Assembly: GCA_022828595.1 (NCBI GenBank)
Contig: JAKGHH010000003.1
Location: 11,656,934-11,720,933, forward strand
Length of the DNA stretch: 64,000 nt
Reading direction: 5' to 3'
From: Nelumbo lutea
Taxonomy: Eukaryota > Streptophyta > Magnoliopsida > Proteales > Nelumbonaceae
Part shown: positions 21,133-32,000 of the stretch, one piece after another
How the letters are laid out: every line of letters begins with the position of its first letter
Numbering within the stretch: the first letter of the stretch is position 1
Notes under the pieces: generated by a model
Told to the model about the DNA's origin: nothing
The model's database searches: none
The model's input: the letters and a program-made list of their open reading frames with translations, nothing else
Program-made: the position numbers and the translations under genes

Positions 21133-24100
21133 ATGACTATTGTAATGGCATCTCTGAAGTCTCTCCTGGGTGCGCCCTTTCATGGTTTCATCCATAAAGA
21201 CTTCCATCAAGTTGTAGCTCGGATGACTCTCTTAGACAAGCTTCTCTTCTTGGTGATGACAACATTAATGAATACCTCTGCCTCTGCTCTGCTTTCTTTT
21301 GTGTCAAGAATTAAGAGTCACTAGGTTGGGGCTTAGTATTTATTACTTCTTTTTAAGTTTTCTAATTTCTTCGTGGTTGCAGGTAATACATTTCGTTGAT
21401 AAGTTGGGCATATGGCATCAGCTACCAGTGTTGTTGGGTTTGATATATCTTGGAATTCGTCGTCACCTTCACCAACAGTACAACCTCCTCAATGTTGGAG
21501 TCACTCCCATTGGTGTTCGTTCTAACCCTGTTGATTACCCTTACAGAACAGCTGATGGCAGGTATAACGATCCCTTTAATGAAGGTGCAGGCAGTCAGGG
21601 CACCTTTTTTGGAAGAAACATTCCTCCTGTCGACCAGAAACACAAGGTACTAAGTTCTCCATTGTAGTGTTGTTTCAATGAATTGGGATTTGCTCCTCTG
21701 AGAGCGCACCTCTCACCAACTTTTCACAGCACCTCCCAGTCTGAATCCGGATCTGCTCCTCATAGAATGCTTCTCACATCAATCTCATAGCATATTTTAA
21801 TCGTACATTAGGAGCATCTGCTTCTATACTTGTATGCTATTATTTATGGGAGATGTTTCCAATATACAGTGAGATGTGGCTGCGAGGCGAAGCAGATCCC
21901 AGCATTTGAAACATTTTCCTACGAATGATAAAACCAAGTATGGAAGATGTTTACAATACATGGATATAAAAACGAATGTGAGGTTGGTGTGAAGTGCACT
22001 TTGTGAGGAATACATCTGGATTAGGTTCCAACATCTGCTCTTGCTCCATCTAATAGGATCTGACCTCATTTTTGTAGTTAGGTATATATGCATATTTTTT
22101 CTTTTGTATTTTGCACAGCTCTATATTTTACAAGTATAGAGAAAAATATGTGATTTAATTTTTTCATAAAAAATATGATATATACATCATATGGATTTTA
22201 AAAATATGGGATGTCTTATTTTTAAAATTAGGGGTTTTAAAAAAATTATACATTTGCGTATATTAATAGATCATACATGCAAAATATACTATATTTTTCA
22301 TTGGACTTTAGACCAGGAGTGCAAATACAATTATGTATATAGTGCAAAGCCTTATTGTATACATGTTTGAGAAATAAAGAAAATAGTGCTTTACAAACCA
22401 ACGAAGCCATGCATACTTATGTCCTAAATACGTGTATTTACTAATTACTAGCTATGATATTGATATTTAATTCTATTCCTGCTTTACGTCTTTACTTGTC
22501 TATGCAGATTGTCACATTTATATATATTTATATGAGAGAGAGAGAGAGTGAGAGAGTCCTAATTCAACATGTCTTGTTGTGTGATATGGCATTGTGTTGT
22601 CATAGCTAAAGCGACCGGAGCCGGCGGTGGTGGCCACCAAACTTCTGGCCCGGAGAAATTTCAAAGATACAGGAAAGCAATTCAACATGATCGCTGCATC
22701 TTGGATACAGTTCATGATACATGATTGGATCGACCACTTGGAGGATACCAACCAGGTCTCAAATTAATTAATTAATTAATTATAATTAATGCTAGCTCCA
22801 CCACCAAGTACCAAGTAATTAACTTCATCGGATCATGTATGTCGCTGATGAGGATGAACATATATTCAATTGCAGATAGAACTTACTGCACCTAGCGAAG
22901 TAGCGAGTCAGTGCCCACTCAAATCGTTCAAGTTGTACAAGACCAAGGAGGTCCCAACTGGTTTTTATGAGATAAAGAGCGGGCATCTCAACATTCGAAC
23001 ACCTTGGTGGTAAGTTTTGCTTTCATGCACGTTCAGTACTGCTTAAAACCCTAGCTGCTGCTTCTTCAATCTTTATCTTCTCATGATTAAATATTAATTA
23101 ATCTCAGTCTCACGCTTGTGATGGATCATGAATTAATTAATGTGATGAACATGCATGGTGCAGGGATGGAAGTGCTATATATGGGAGCAATGCCGAGAGG
23201 TTGAGAAAAGTGAGGACCTTCAAAGACGGTAAGCTCAAGATATCGGATGATGGTCTTCTCCTTCATGATGAAGATGGAATTGCCGTCTCAGGAGACGTCA
23301 GGAACAGTTGGGCTGGCGTCTCCGCTCTGCAGGCCCTATTCGTCAAGGAACACAATGCCGTCTGTGATGTTCTTAAGGTATAAGTAGTTGTTGCTTTTGG
23401 TTGCTGCTTACTGACATTGACTGAACTCTCAAAGTGGTTGGGGCTGCAGTTGAAAATTAATAACTTTAAGTTAATCTGACTGCTTTCTTCTTCTTTTTCT
23501 TCTTCTTCTTCTTCTTCTTCTTCATCTATTCTAGCTATGAGAGAGCATTAATTTGGAAAACTTAATTATGATGTTTCAGAAGGAATATCCAGAGTTAGAC
23601 GACGAAGATCTGTATCGCCATGCACGGCTAGTTACTTCAGCCGTGATTGCCAAGGTCCACACCATTGACTGGACAGTTGAGCTCCTAAAAACTGATACGT
23701 TGTTGGCAGGAATGCGTGCCAATTGGTGAGAAAAAGATGCTGCTTCTTCCATTAAGATTGTATAAACATTTAACTAATTCCATTATATTGCATGATTTTA
23801 CTTGTCTCCTCCTTAGGTATGGGTTGCTAGGAAAGAAATTCAAGGATACATTTGGGCACGTAGGAGGAGGCACCTTGGGAGGTCTGGTGGGTATGAAGAA
23901 GCCAGAGAATCATAGTGTCCCTTATTCTTTGACAGAGGAGTTCACTAGTGTTTACAGGATGCATGCCCTTCTACCCGATGACCTTCTCCTTAGGGATATC
24001 TCTGTTGCTCCAGGACCCAACAAATCACCACCACTGCTTAAAAGGTCTCTCTCTCTCTCTCTCTCTCTCTCATTGGCTTTAACTTTGTCTGAACATTATT

Positions 24101-25129
24101 AAATGATGGGACACAAATTAATTAAACAGGATTCCCATGGCCAAGCTGGTAGGCCTCAAGGGAGAAGAAACATTATCCGAGATTGGATTCATAAGACAAA
24201 TGGTTTCAATGGGACACCAAGCATGTGGTGCCCTTGAGCTCTGGAACTACCCTCTGTGGTTGAGGGATCTAATTCCACAGGACAAGGATGGGAAGGAAAG
24301 GCCAGACCATGTCGATATGCCTGCACTTGAAGGTAAACCACAAGCGCTCATCATCTGAACCCTTACTTAATTGGCTTATATAATGTGGACCCATCTTTAT
24401 GATTTGGACACTAATGCAACAATTTGAACGAATCTAATTGAATTTTTTGATTGATTGATTGATTGATGCCACAGTTTATAGGGATAGGGAAAGGAATGTT
24501 GCCAGATACAACGAATTCCGTCGAAGCTTGCTATTGATACCCATCTCCAAATGGGAGGATCTGACGGACGATGTGGAAGCAATTCAAACACTGCGACAAG
24601 TGTATGGGGATGACGTTGAGGAGCTTGATCTAATTGTAGGTCTCATGGCTGAAAAGAAGATCAAGGGATTTGCCATTAGTGAAACAGCATTCATCATATT
24701 CCTTTTGATGGCATCCAGGTATAAATAAACGGTTACGTTTAAAGATAACGGCCCATTGAATTAAATGGGTCGGATTAACCCAACCGGGTCTTGCTAATTC
24801 ATTTCATTTGAGAGTTCATTAATCCCTAAAAAGAAGTTAATGCATGCATGTATAGAAAGTAATTAATTAATGAAGAATTTGGTTGTATGTGAATGGAGTG
24901 TAGGAGGTTGGAAGCGGATCGGTTCTTCACAAGCAATTATAATGAGGAGACATACACAAGCAAGGGGCTGGAATGGGTAAACAAAACTGAGAGCTTGAGA
25001 GATGTTATCAACCGCCATTACCCAGAGATGACAAAGAAGTGGATGAACTCCACCAGTGCCTTCTCCGTCTGGGACTCACCTCCCCAACCTCACAATGTCA
25101 TCCCCCTCTATCTTCGTGTTCCCCATTAG
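21133..25129 (+). CDS. Fatty-acid alpha-dioxygenase, copy 1 (10 exons)
   Basis: Heme enzyme of the animal-peroxidase/cyclooxygenase superfamily that adds O2 to the alpha carbon of fatty acids, giving 2-hydroperoxides in plant oxylipin defence. Exons: 21133-21252, 21383-21646, 22606-22755, 22876-23009, 23164-23377, 23580-23725, 23817-24044, 24130-24332, 24475-24718, 24904-25129. All are GT-AG and in phase, encoding 642 residues, close to the usual ~640. Visible: PYRTADGRYNDP near the N-terminal third; the distal heme histidine in FMIHDWIDHLED (His167); LFVKEHNAVCD; the catalytic Tyr389 and proximal heme His392 in SVYRMHALLPD; and the C-terminal PLYLRVPH. The start MTIVMASLK matches the paralogue. 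There is no signal peptide or membrane segment, as usual for the family. A MLP fragment follows on the other strand. Confidence 0.95.
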
Positions 25130-25483
25130 TGAACCAGCTTTAAGTACTACAGTTTAATGCACTCTTGTATATCCATCCATGTCATCCCCCTCTATCTTCG
25201 TGAAAGATGTAGCATTATAATAGTAGGGGTAATAAGCTAGGCGCCTTTTGTATGATTACTTTGTTTGTGTGTGTGTGAATTAAGGGAAAAGAAGGGAATT
25301 TGTGTATATCATTTCTTTTTATTAATTAAGACAACTCCATTGATTAATTAAATTAAGATGGTTATTGGCGCCAAGGACCACCGCCATCTAGCTATTTGGT
25401 TGGCATATCTAAGATATAGATGAGGTAGTGGCCGATCGATAATTCATAAATTGAATGTGATAAGGCTTAAGGCCCATCGGTGT

Positions 25484-25597
25484 TGGACAAGCTTGGTAGT
25501 CATCCAGCTCTTTCAAAGTCTTGAACGATCGAGGTGGGGATCAGAGACCACCTCGCTGGCCATCTCAAATTCGCACAATCCTTTCATCACCTACATC
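25484..25597 (-). pseudogene. MLP-like gene fragment (decayed)
   Basis: The plus-strand text around TCAAAGTCTTGAACGA, CGAGGTGGGGATCAG and CTCAAATTCGCAC matches the 3' part of exon 2 of the MLP gene at 35718-36001 (the block encoding the WSCEFDKAS / PHLVQDF region), with deletions. The rest of exon 2, the intron and exon 1 are missing. Its position after alpha-DOX copy 1 mirrors the intact gene after copy 2. Confidence 0.8.
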
Positions 25598-26615
25598 AGA
25601 AAGACACTTCACAAGAATACACATTTGCATCGGATTGATTGATCCTTTGCATCTATGGTGAAAACAATCAAATTTGACATTTCAGGAAGAATTATCATGG
25701 TAGCATGTCAGTCAGTGTTGTTGTACAAGTGACAATAATATCAAACACAACCTTAATTTAATTGTCACTTTAAAACCGGTTGCTGGTTGCAAAGGAACCG
25801 GGCCAACCAAGGTATGCTTTTGAACAAGAACAGCAACTATTAAACCAATAACGAAACCGGTCCTATCATAATATTCCAAAGTAAAATAGCTAATTAAGTA
25901 TTAGATTGGGGTATTTTTATAATATATGCTTGGTTTGGGTCTTGTTTGGTCCACAACGACCAAAACCTGATTATTATAATCAGGACACATATTACTGAGT
26001 CGGTACCTTTTTAGTTGGGTACGGCTTGTGGGTGGTGGTTATCATATGTCGCATGTGCCATGAAATTAATTAAAGTCGTTGTTTGGCGTTACATATGATG
26101 GCCCACTTAATTCAAAGGTGGGTGGTGAACTGGTGATGATCCTCAATTCAGGTTACATACATACACTGATACACACTACAAAATCGGGCTGCAGTAGTTA
26201 TTGATAGTCCACCTGTATCCTTCAATAATTTTTGCTGGTAGCATTAATTAATATATATAATTTGTGGTAGGTAACTTAGCTTTATCTTGTATGATTACAG
26301 TGCATTAGTCCTTACCCAAACTAGTGGCGCAAGAATCATACAGCCTCACTTTGAATGTGGAGGATGGATAAAAGTAAATTAAAAGCAGTGATTTTCCTTT
26401 ACTACAGAGGTGTCAGCATTTTATTGGGTACGTTGTAGTCATTTGAGTATTGTGCCAGTTATCTAATTATCCAAAGTTGGTCTAGCTGCCGGTGGAGTGC
26501 TATAATTCCAGAGCCATGTTGATGCCCCCATGGTTACATATATGTAGGCCCATTTCATTGCACCTGAAACGAAATGTTGATATTTTAGGTGTTTGGTTCC
26601 ACTCGCTATATGAAT

Positions 26616-26903
26616 CAGTGTTTTTTAAAATCAGATTGGACCGGACGGTTGGATCGGAAAGATCTGGAATTGATCATCAGACCGGTTTTGTTTTATTTTA
26701 AAATCATTTTTTCATCAAAAAATTAATGATTTGGTCAGTGAATCATCGATCCGTCGATTTGGACAATGAGTTTTGTCTGTTTTTTTTTTTATTTTTTATT
26801 TTTTGTTAGAGTGGGCTGTCTGTTCAGACCGGACAGTTGGATCATTTGACCTAGAAACCGAACCTAAAATGATTCCCTGTTCGGTCCGGTTTTAAAAACC
26901 TTG
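26616..26903. mobile_element. hAT-type MITE, TTTTAAAA family, copy 1
   Basis: A 288 bp element starting CAGTGTTTTTTAAAATC and ending GGTTTTAAAAACCTTG, with subterminal GGACCGG / CCGGTCC motifs. A perfect 8 bp duplication ATATGAAT flanks it (26608-26615 and 26904-26911). Three relatives are at 36589, 37869 and 61544. Confidence 0.85.
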
Positions 26904-27115
26904 ATATGAATTATGAAAAGGGCTTAGTACATTATGAGAAGAAGACCATCATTGTTTTAACTTTCAACTCCAAGCCCATGAATTATACAATTTCTTCCTT
27001 CACAACATATATTAATTGTGAAATACCAATGAATCAGTTTTTATGTAAAAAAAAAAATAATAATATACATAAATTTCATTTCAGATCTGGAGTCCTAAAT
27101 GGACTATATTTCAAA

Positions 27116-27671
27116 GGGTAAATTGCTGAAACCTCCCCTTGAGTTTTTTTGTCCATTGCTGAAACCTCCCCCAAAGTTAGGTAATTGCAATCATCTCCCC
27201 TAAGCTTTTTGACACAATTGCAAGTAGACCCCCTCTATTAGAATCCTCTAAGCTTTAACAAGAGACACGAAATGTCCAAAATACCTATATAATTACTACT
27301 GGTGTTGCTTTCTATATAAAAAACAATACAAACTTTATAAACAACAAAATAAAGAGAGAATCTAAAGTTGCAACTTTACCTACTGGTGTTGCTTTCTATA
27401 TAAAAAACAATACAAACTTTATAAACAACAAAATAAAGAGAGAATCTAAAGTTGAGCGATTGATATGAAGAGAAAATTTAAAAAATAAACATTTTGATAA
27501 AAGAAAAACTTTGTGGGTGTTTTAGACATTTCCATGCCTCTTTTCATAGGATTCTAACAAAGGGGGTCAGGTTGCAACTATGTCAAAAAGTTTAGGGAAG
27601 GTGATTGCAATTAGCACACTTTAGAGGAGACTTCAACAACAACCAAAAACTTCAGGGATAGAAATTTAACC
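27116..27671. mobile_element. Mutator-like MITE
   Basis: A 556 bp non-coding element. Its ends GGGTAAATTGCTGAAACCTC and ACTTCAGGGATAGAAATTTAACC are imperfect inverted repeats. The flanks TATTTCAAA (27107-27115) and TACTTCAAA (27672-27680) are a 9 bp duplication with one change, as Mutator-type insertion gives. The interior holds an 84 bp period tandem duplication (27297-27370 and 27381-27454). Confidence 0.7.
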
Positions 27672-28952
27672 TACTTCAAATTTAAAACCTTGTATTATGC
27701 CACCTCCCAAATAGCAGTCTTATGGAAAGCAAACATGTTGATTGTAAAAAGGAAAAAATAGATCACATACCATGGTTGGACAAAAGAGTCCGACTGGCTC
27801 TTGATATTTATATAAAACTCCTAAATTTTAAACCCTAATCTTATATCTTAAATTTCAACTGAGAAATGCATTTGATCGGATACAATTCCTCCGATCAGAT
27901 AATAATTTTGCAAACATGTTGATTGCAAAACGAATATTATAGGAAGACAACCTCCCACAAAACAATTATGAGATTTGACTTTTTTATTTATTTGTAAGAA
28001 ATAAAATGATGTTATACAGGGATATAACTTGAACAGGCTCGGATTGGGCTCTTATCAAAATTTGAATGGACCTGGCCCTAAAGGCTTAAGTTCAGAACAA
28101 TGTAAAATGCTAACTAGGGCCAATTCGAGTTGCCCCACTAATGTTATCCCCACCTTATATGAAAGAGAAATGTACCTAAGAGAAGGCTTAATTGTTTGGG
28201 AGTGAGGTAAGAAACCAAAATGGTGTGGACCTCACTTTTGTATAAGAAAAAGTTGAGATAAGACTGTAGGAGGAAGGTGGTGCAAACTTTGCATCCATTT
28301 TTGGAATACAAAATTTGCAAATAGAAAAAAAAAAAATTGGATGGAATGGCAGTAGTGGCAATTTCAAAGAATTTAATTTAATATATAATTATCACATTGC
28401 TGACCGAAGAGAGTCCCTTTTTCTTTATGTTTGCTTCCTTTTTCCGGGTCCGGGGTTGTTCATCAGCTAAAGAATCTGGATATATACGAGAGAGCAATTC
28501 AATATGATACGCACAGCAGCATCTTGTTATATAAAATATGGGTAGAACTTAATTTATTTATACTATTAGTACAAGTTGAGTTTATCTTTGGCTTCTGTCT
28601 TTAATGGAGAATTCAGATGAAGCTGACACACAAGAATACTGAGTAAGCACTCAGAAAATTTTAAATATTAATGAGTGCCTATTGAATGTGTTCATAATGA
28701 CTGGATCCGGTCTCTCTTAATGTTTTGAATTAACGAATACTTAATTTTGAGCGTCAGTTAGAGAGAAAAATTCAAGCATTTAATATAATGTTGGTTAATT
28801 ACTGTTCCATAGTATTTTTTTTTAAATACAATTGTCTTAAATTCCTGATTAGATCCCATATCAAGACTATATATATATATATATATAGATAGATATTTTT
28901 TAATTTTTGAGGGATGCCAAGTGACCATCAAATTAACTTGCACAAATTTTTT

Positions 28953-28960
28953 TATATAAG
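28953..28960 (+). promoter_or_regulatory. TATA box of alpha-DOX copy 2
   Basis: TATATAAG lies 79 bases before the start codon of copy 2, at a spacing similar to the TATAAATAG of copy 1. The leader between TATA and ATG is recognisably related to that of copy 1 (GAGATCGTTTATC, CTTCGGAGAAGTGAAG), but the sequence upstream of the TATA box is not, so the two copies likely have different upstream control. Confidence 0.55.
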
Positions 28961-29038
28961 TAGATATGATTCATTGGGTTCTGTGAGCTTTGTAGAGATC
29001 GTTTATCCTTAGTTTGGACTTCGGAGAAGTGAAGAACA

Positions 29039-32000
29039 ATGTCGATTGTCATGGCATCTCTGAAGGTTATCCTGGGTGCGCCCTTTAATGGTCTCATCCA
29101 TAAAGACTTCCAACAAGTTGTAGCTAGGATGACTCTCATAGACAAGCTTCTTTTCTTGGTAGCTAGCTAGAAACATCAATTCCTGCATATGCTTTCTTTT
29201 ATATATTGCCAACAATCAAGAATAACTAGCTAGGGTTTCATCTTCTTGCTTTTTTGTTTCTTAATTATTTCTCTCTTTATTCATGACTGCAGATAATACA
29301 TTCCATTGACAAATTGGGCATGTGGCATCAGTTACCAGTGTTCTTGGGTTTGATATATCTTGGAATTCGTCGGCACCTTCACCAACAGTACAACCTCCTC
29401 AATGTCGGTGTCACTCCCGTTGGTGTTCGTTTTAACCCTGCTGATTGCCCTTACAGAACAGCCGATGGCAGGTACAACGATCCCTTTAATGAAGTTGCAG
29501 GCAGTCAGGGCACCTTCTTCGGAAGAAACATTCCCCCTGTCAACCAGAGACTCAAGGTACTGGTACACTTCATTGTTTTTGTATACATGGAAATTTTTTG
29601 TGATAATGTGGTTCCGAAAATCAATCAAACACTACATACACAAAAATATCAGGTTTTTGTTGGCGTTCATAGATTACTCGACTTTTGCAGTCTTTTCCCA
29701 GGAAAGCTCTTGACCGCCGGGACAGCTCTAACAAACCGCCGGCAGAGATTCGTTTTTGTGTTTATTATATATATATATATATATTTTATGCACAGCGGAG
29801 CCATCTTATGTGTTATATATAAGATATGATTATGACATTTAATTAAGCTAACTATTTTTCTGGAAAGAGATGCTGCCAACAGTTTAACACAACTGCTGCC
29901 TCCCTACTCGCTAGCAAAGAAAGAAAAAGAGTGGTCAATGGTCAGTTGTACAGTGGTGTTTCTTTGCCCTGAACCCTGAATTTTTGTTTGGCCTTTTGTT
30001 GCTTTCGCCCTCTTTGCTTCCCCTCTTACCTCATTTTTTGAGTAATTTAACACCTTGCTATCTTCCTGAAAAACGTATGTGCTCGGTCTTCTCAATGAGA
30101 TCTTCACTTGATGACTTGATTTTTTTTTTTTTCTCCTAAAAATTAGAAAAGATGAAAGAAATATTACCAATTTGTAGAATTTGACCAAAAAGTAGAAGAG
30201 AAATGAATGAGATGGAGCATTTATATATACCAAAGAAATGATTGCAACATTTAACCCATCTGTTTTAGTCGTGCAAGCATGGGCCGGGCTCACTAAATAA
30301 TTAAGGACTATAGCCTGGGCCCGGCCCAGATCCATGCCCGAAATGCAAGGAAGCGTGGACACCCCTAATTACCACTCTCTTCGCTCTTTTTTTTTTTTTT
30401 TTCCTTTACAAAGGCAATTTTATCCAAAAAGAACATTTTTTTCCCACTTTCTGACTCTGTTCATAATTAACATGTCTTGTTGTGTGATATGGCATTGTGT
30501 TGTCGTAGCTAGAGCAACCGGAGCCGGCGGCGGTGGCCACCAAACTTCTGGCCCGGAGAAATTTCAAAGATACAGGAAAGCAATTGAACATGATCGCTGC
30601 ATCTTGGATACAGTTCATGATACATGATTGGATCGATCACTTGGAGGATACCAACCAGGTTAATTTCAAATTAATTAATCAATGCTAGCTCCACCACCAA
30701 CTAATTAACTTGAGATGATGTATGTCGCTGATGATGATGAATTGAATATATATGTTGTGCGTTTGCACTTTTGCAGATAGAACTGACTGCACCTAGTGAA
30801 GTAGCGAGTCAGTGCCCACTCAAATCGTTCAAGTTCTACAAGACCAAGGAGGTCCCGACTGGTTTTTATGAGATAAAGAGTGGGTCTCTGAACACTCGAA
30901 CACCTTGGTGGTAAGTTTTGCTTTCACGCACGTACGATGACTTAAAACCCTTAAAACCCTGTTTCTAGCTAGTTGTCTCTTGTTTCTCAAGCTAGCTTAA
31001 ATAATTAAGCTCATCATGGTTTGTGATCGATATATGGATCATGGATGGAACATCTATCGTCAAGGGATGGGAGTGCTGTATATGGGAGCAATCCCGAGAA
31101 GTTGGGAAAAACGAGGACCTTCAAAGATGGGAAGCTCAAGATATCGGATGATGGTCTTCTCCTTCACGATGAAGATGGAATTGCCGTCTCAGGAGACATC
31201 AGGAACAGTTGGTCTGGCGTCTCCGCTCTGCAAGCCCTATTCGTCAAGGAACACAATGCCGTCTGTGATGCTCTTATGGTAATATTCAGAACGTACTCAC
31301 TTGCTTAATTGGTACATGCATGGTAGATCGGTAGTGTTGTTGTGGTTGTGGATAGGAGATCCAGACCCAGTGTTGTCATGACTGAAACAGTGCTTTAAAT
31401 AATGCTCTTAGTTTCAGATAATGTCTTAAAATTTGAGAAAGTGTGGTTTAGAGTAATGTTAAATTCAATGTTTTTTGAGAGAATAATGTGTTATCGTTGA
31501 CATCATTTTGAACTTTGGATAATATAGATCAGTGTTAAAAACATTATTGCCATGACTGGTACCAAAGAAAACCAACTCCACATCCCCAACATCGTTTTTA
31601 TGAGAAAGTCGTGCAATGTTCCTAGCACCGATGCCAAACACTAAATTTACCCAGTGTTTGGAACATCAGCACTCTGTAAAATCTGTTTTTTCATACAGCA
31701 TCTGATGTGTGTGTATATTTTTTATTTTTTTGAACAATGTTTTTTAAGATCATACCTTGGAAAGCTGGAAATGTCTGATTGGAGAAAATAGCTATTTTTT
31801 GGTGTTTTTTTACTGCTATGCTGATATGGCAACACCTATGTGGCAGCAGATAACGGTTCAAAATAGAAAAAAAAAATTATGAAAGAAAGAAAAATAACAT
31901 GTTAATGCATCACCATTTTCTCAAAAAAAAACACCTTTCAGGCATTGATTCCAAACATGTCATTAACGAATTATTGCTTTAACTTTTACTGATGAAATGA

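Larger units (their letters stand above)
25598..28940. other. Intergenic region between the alpha-DOX copies
   Basis: No gene is supported. It contains the MITEs at 26616-26903 and 27116-27671. Near 26056-26120, blocks such as ATGATGGCCCACTTAATTCAAAGG recur at 37595-37624 after the second copy, which marks the far end of the duplicated unit. A weak match to alpha-DOX exon 3 is seen near 28490-28530. Confidence 0.6.

Noticed and set aside
29332..29713. Extra frames on both strands across alpha-DOX exon 2
   Set aside because: They appear at the same place in copy 1 and are explained by the conserved coding strand.
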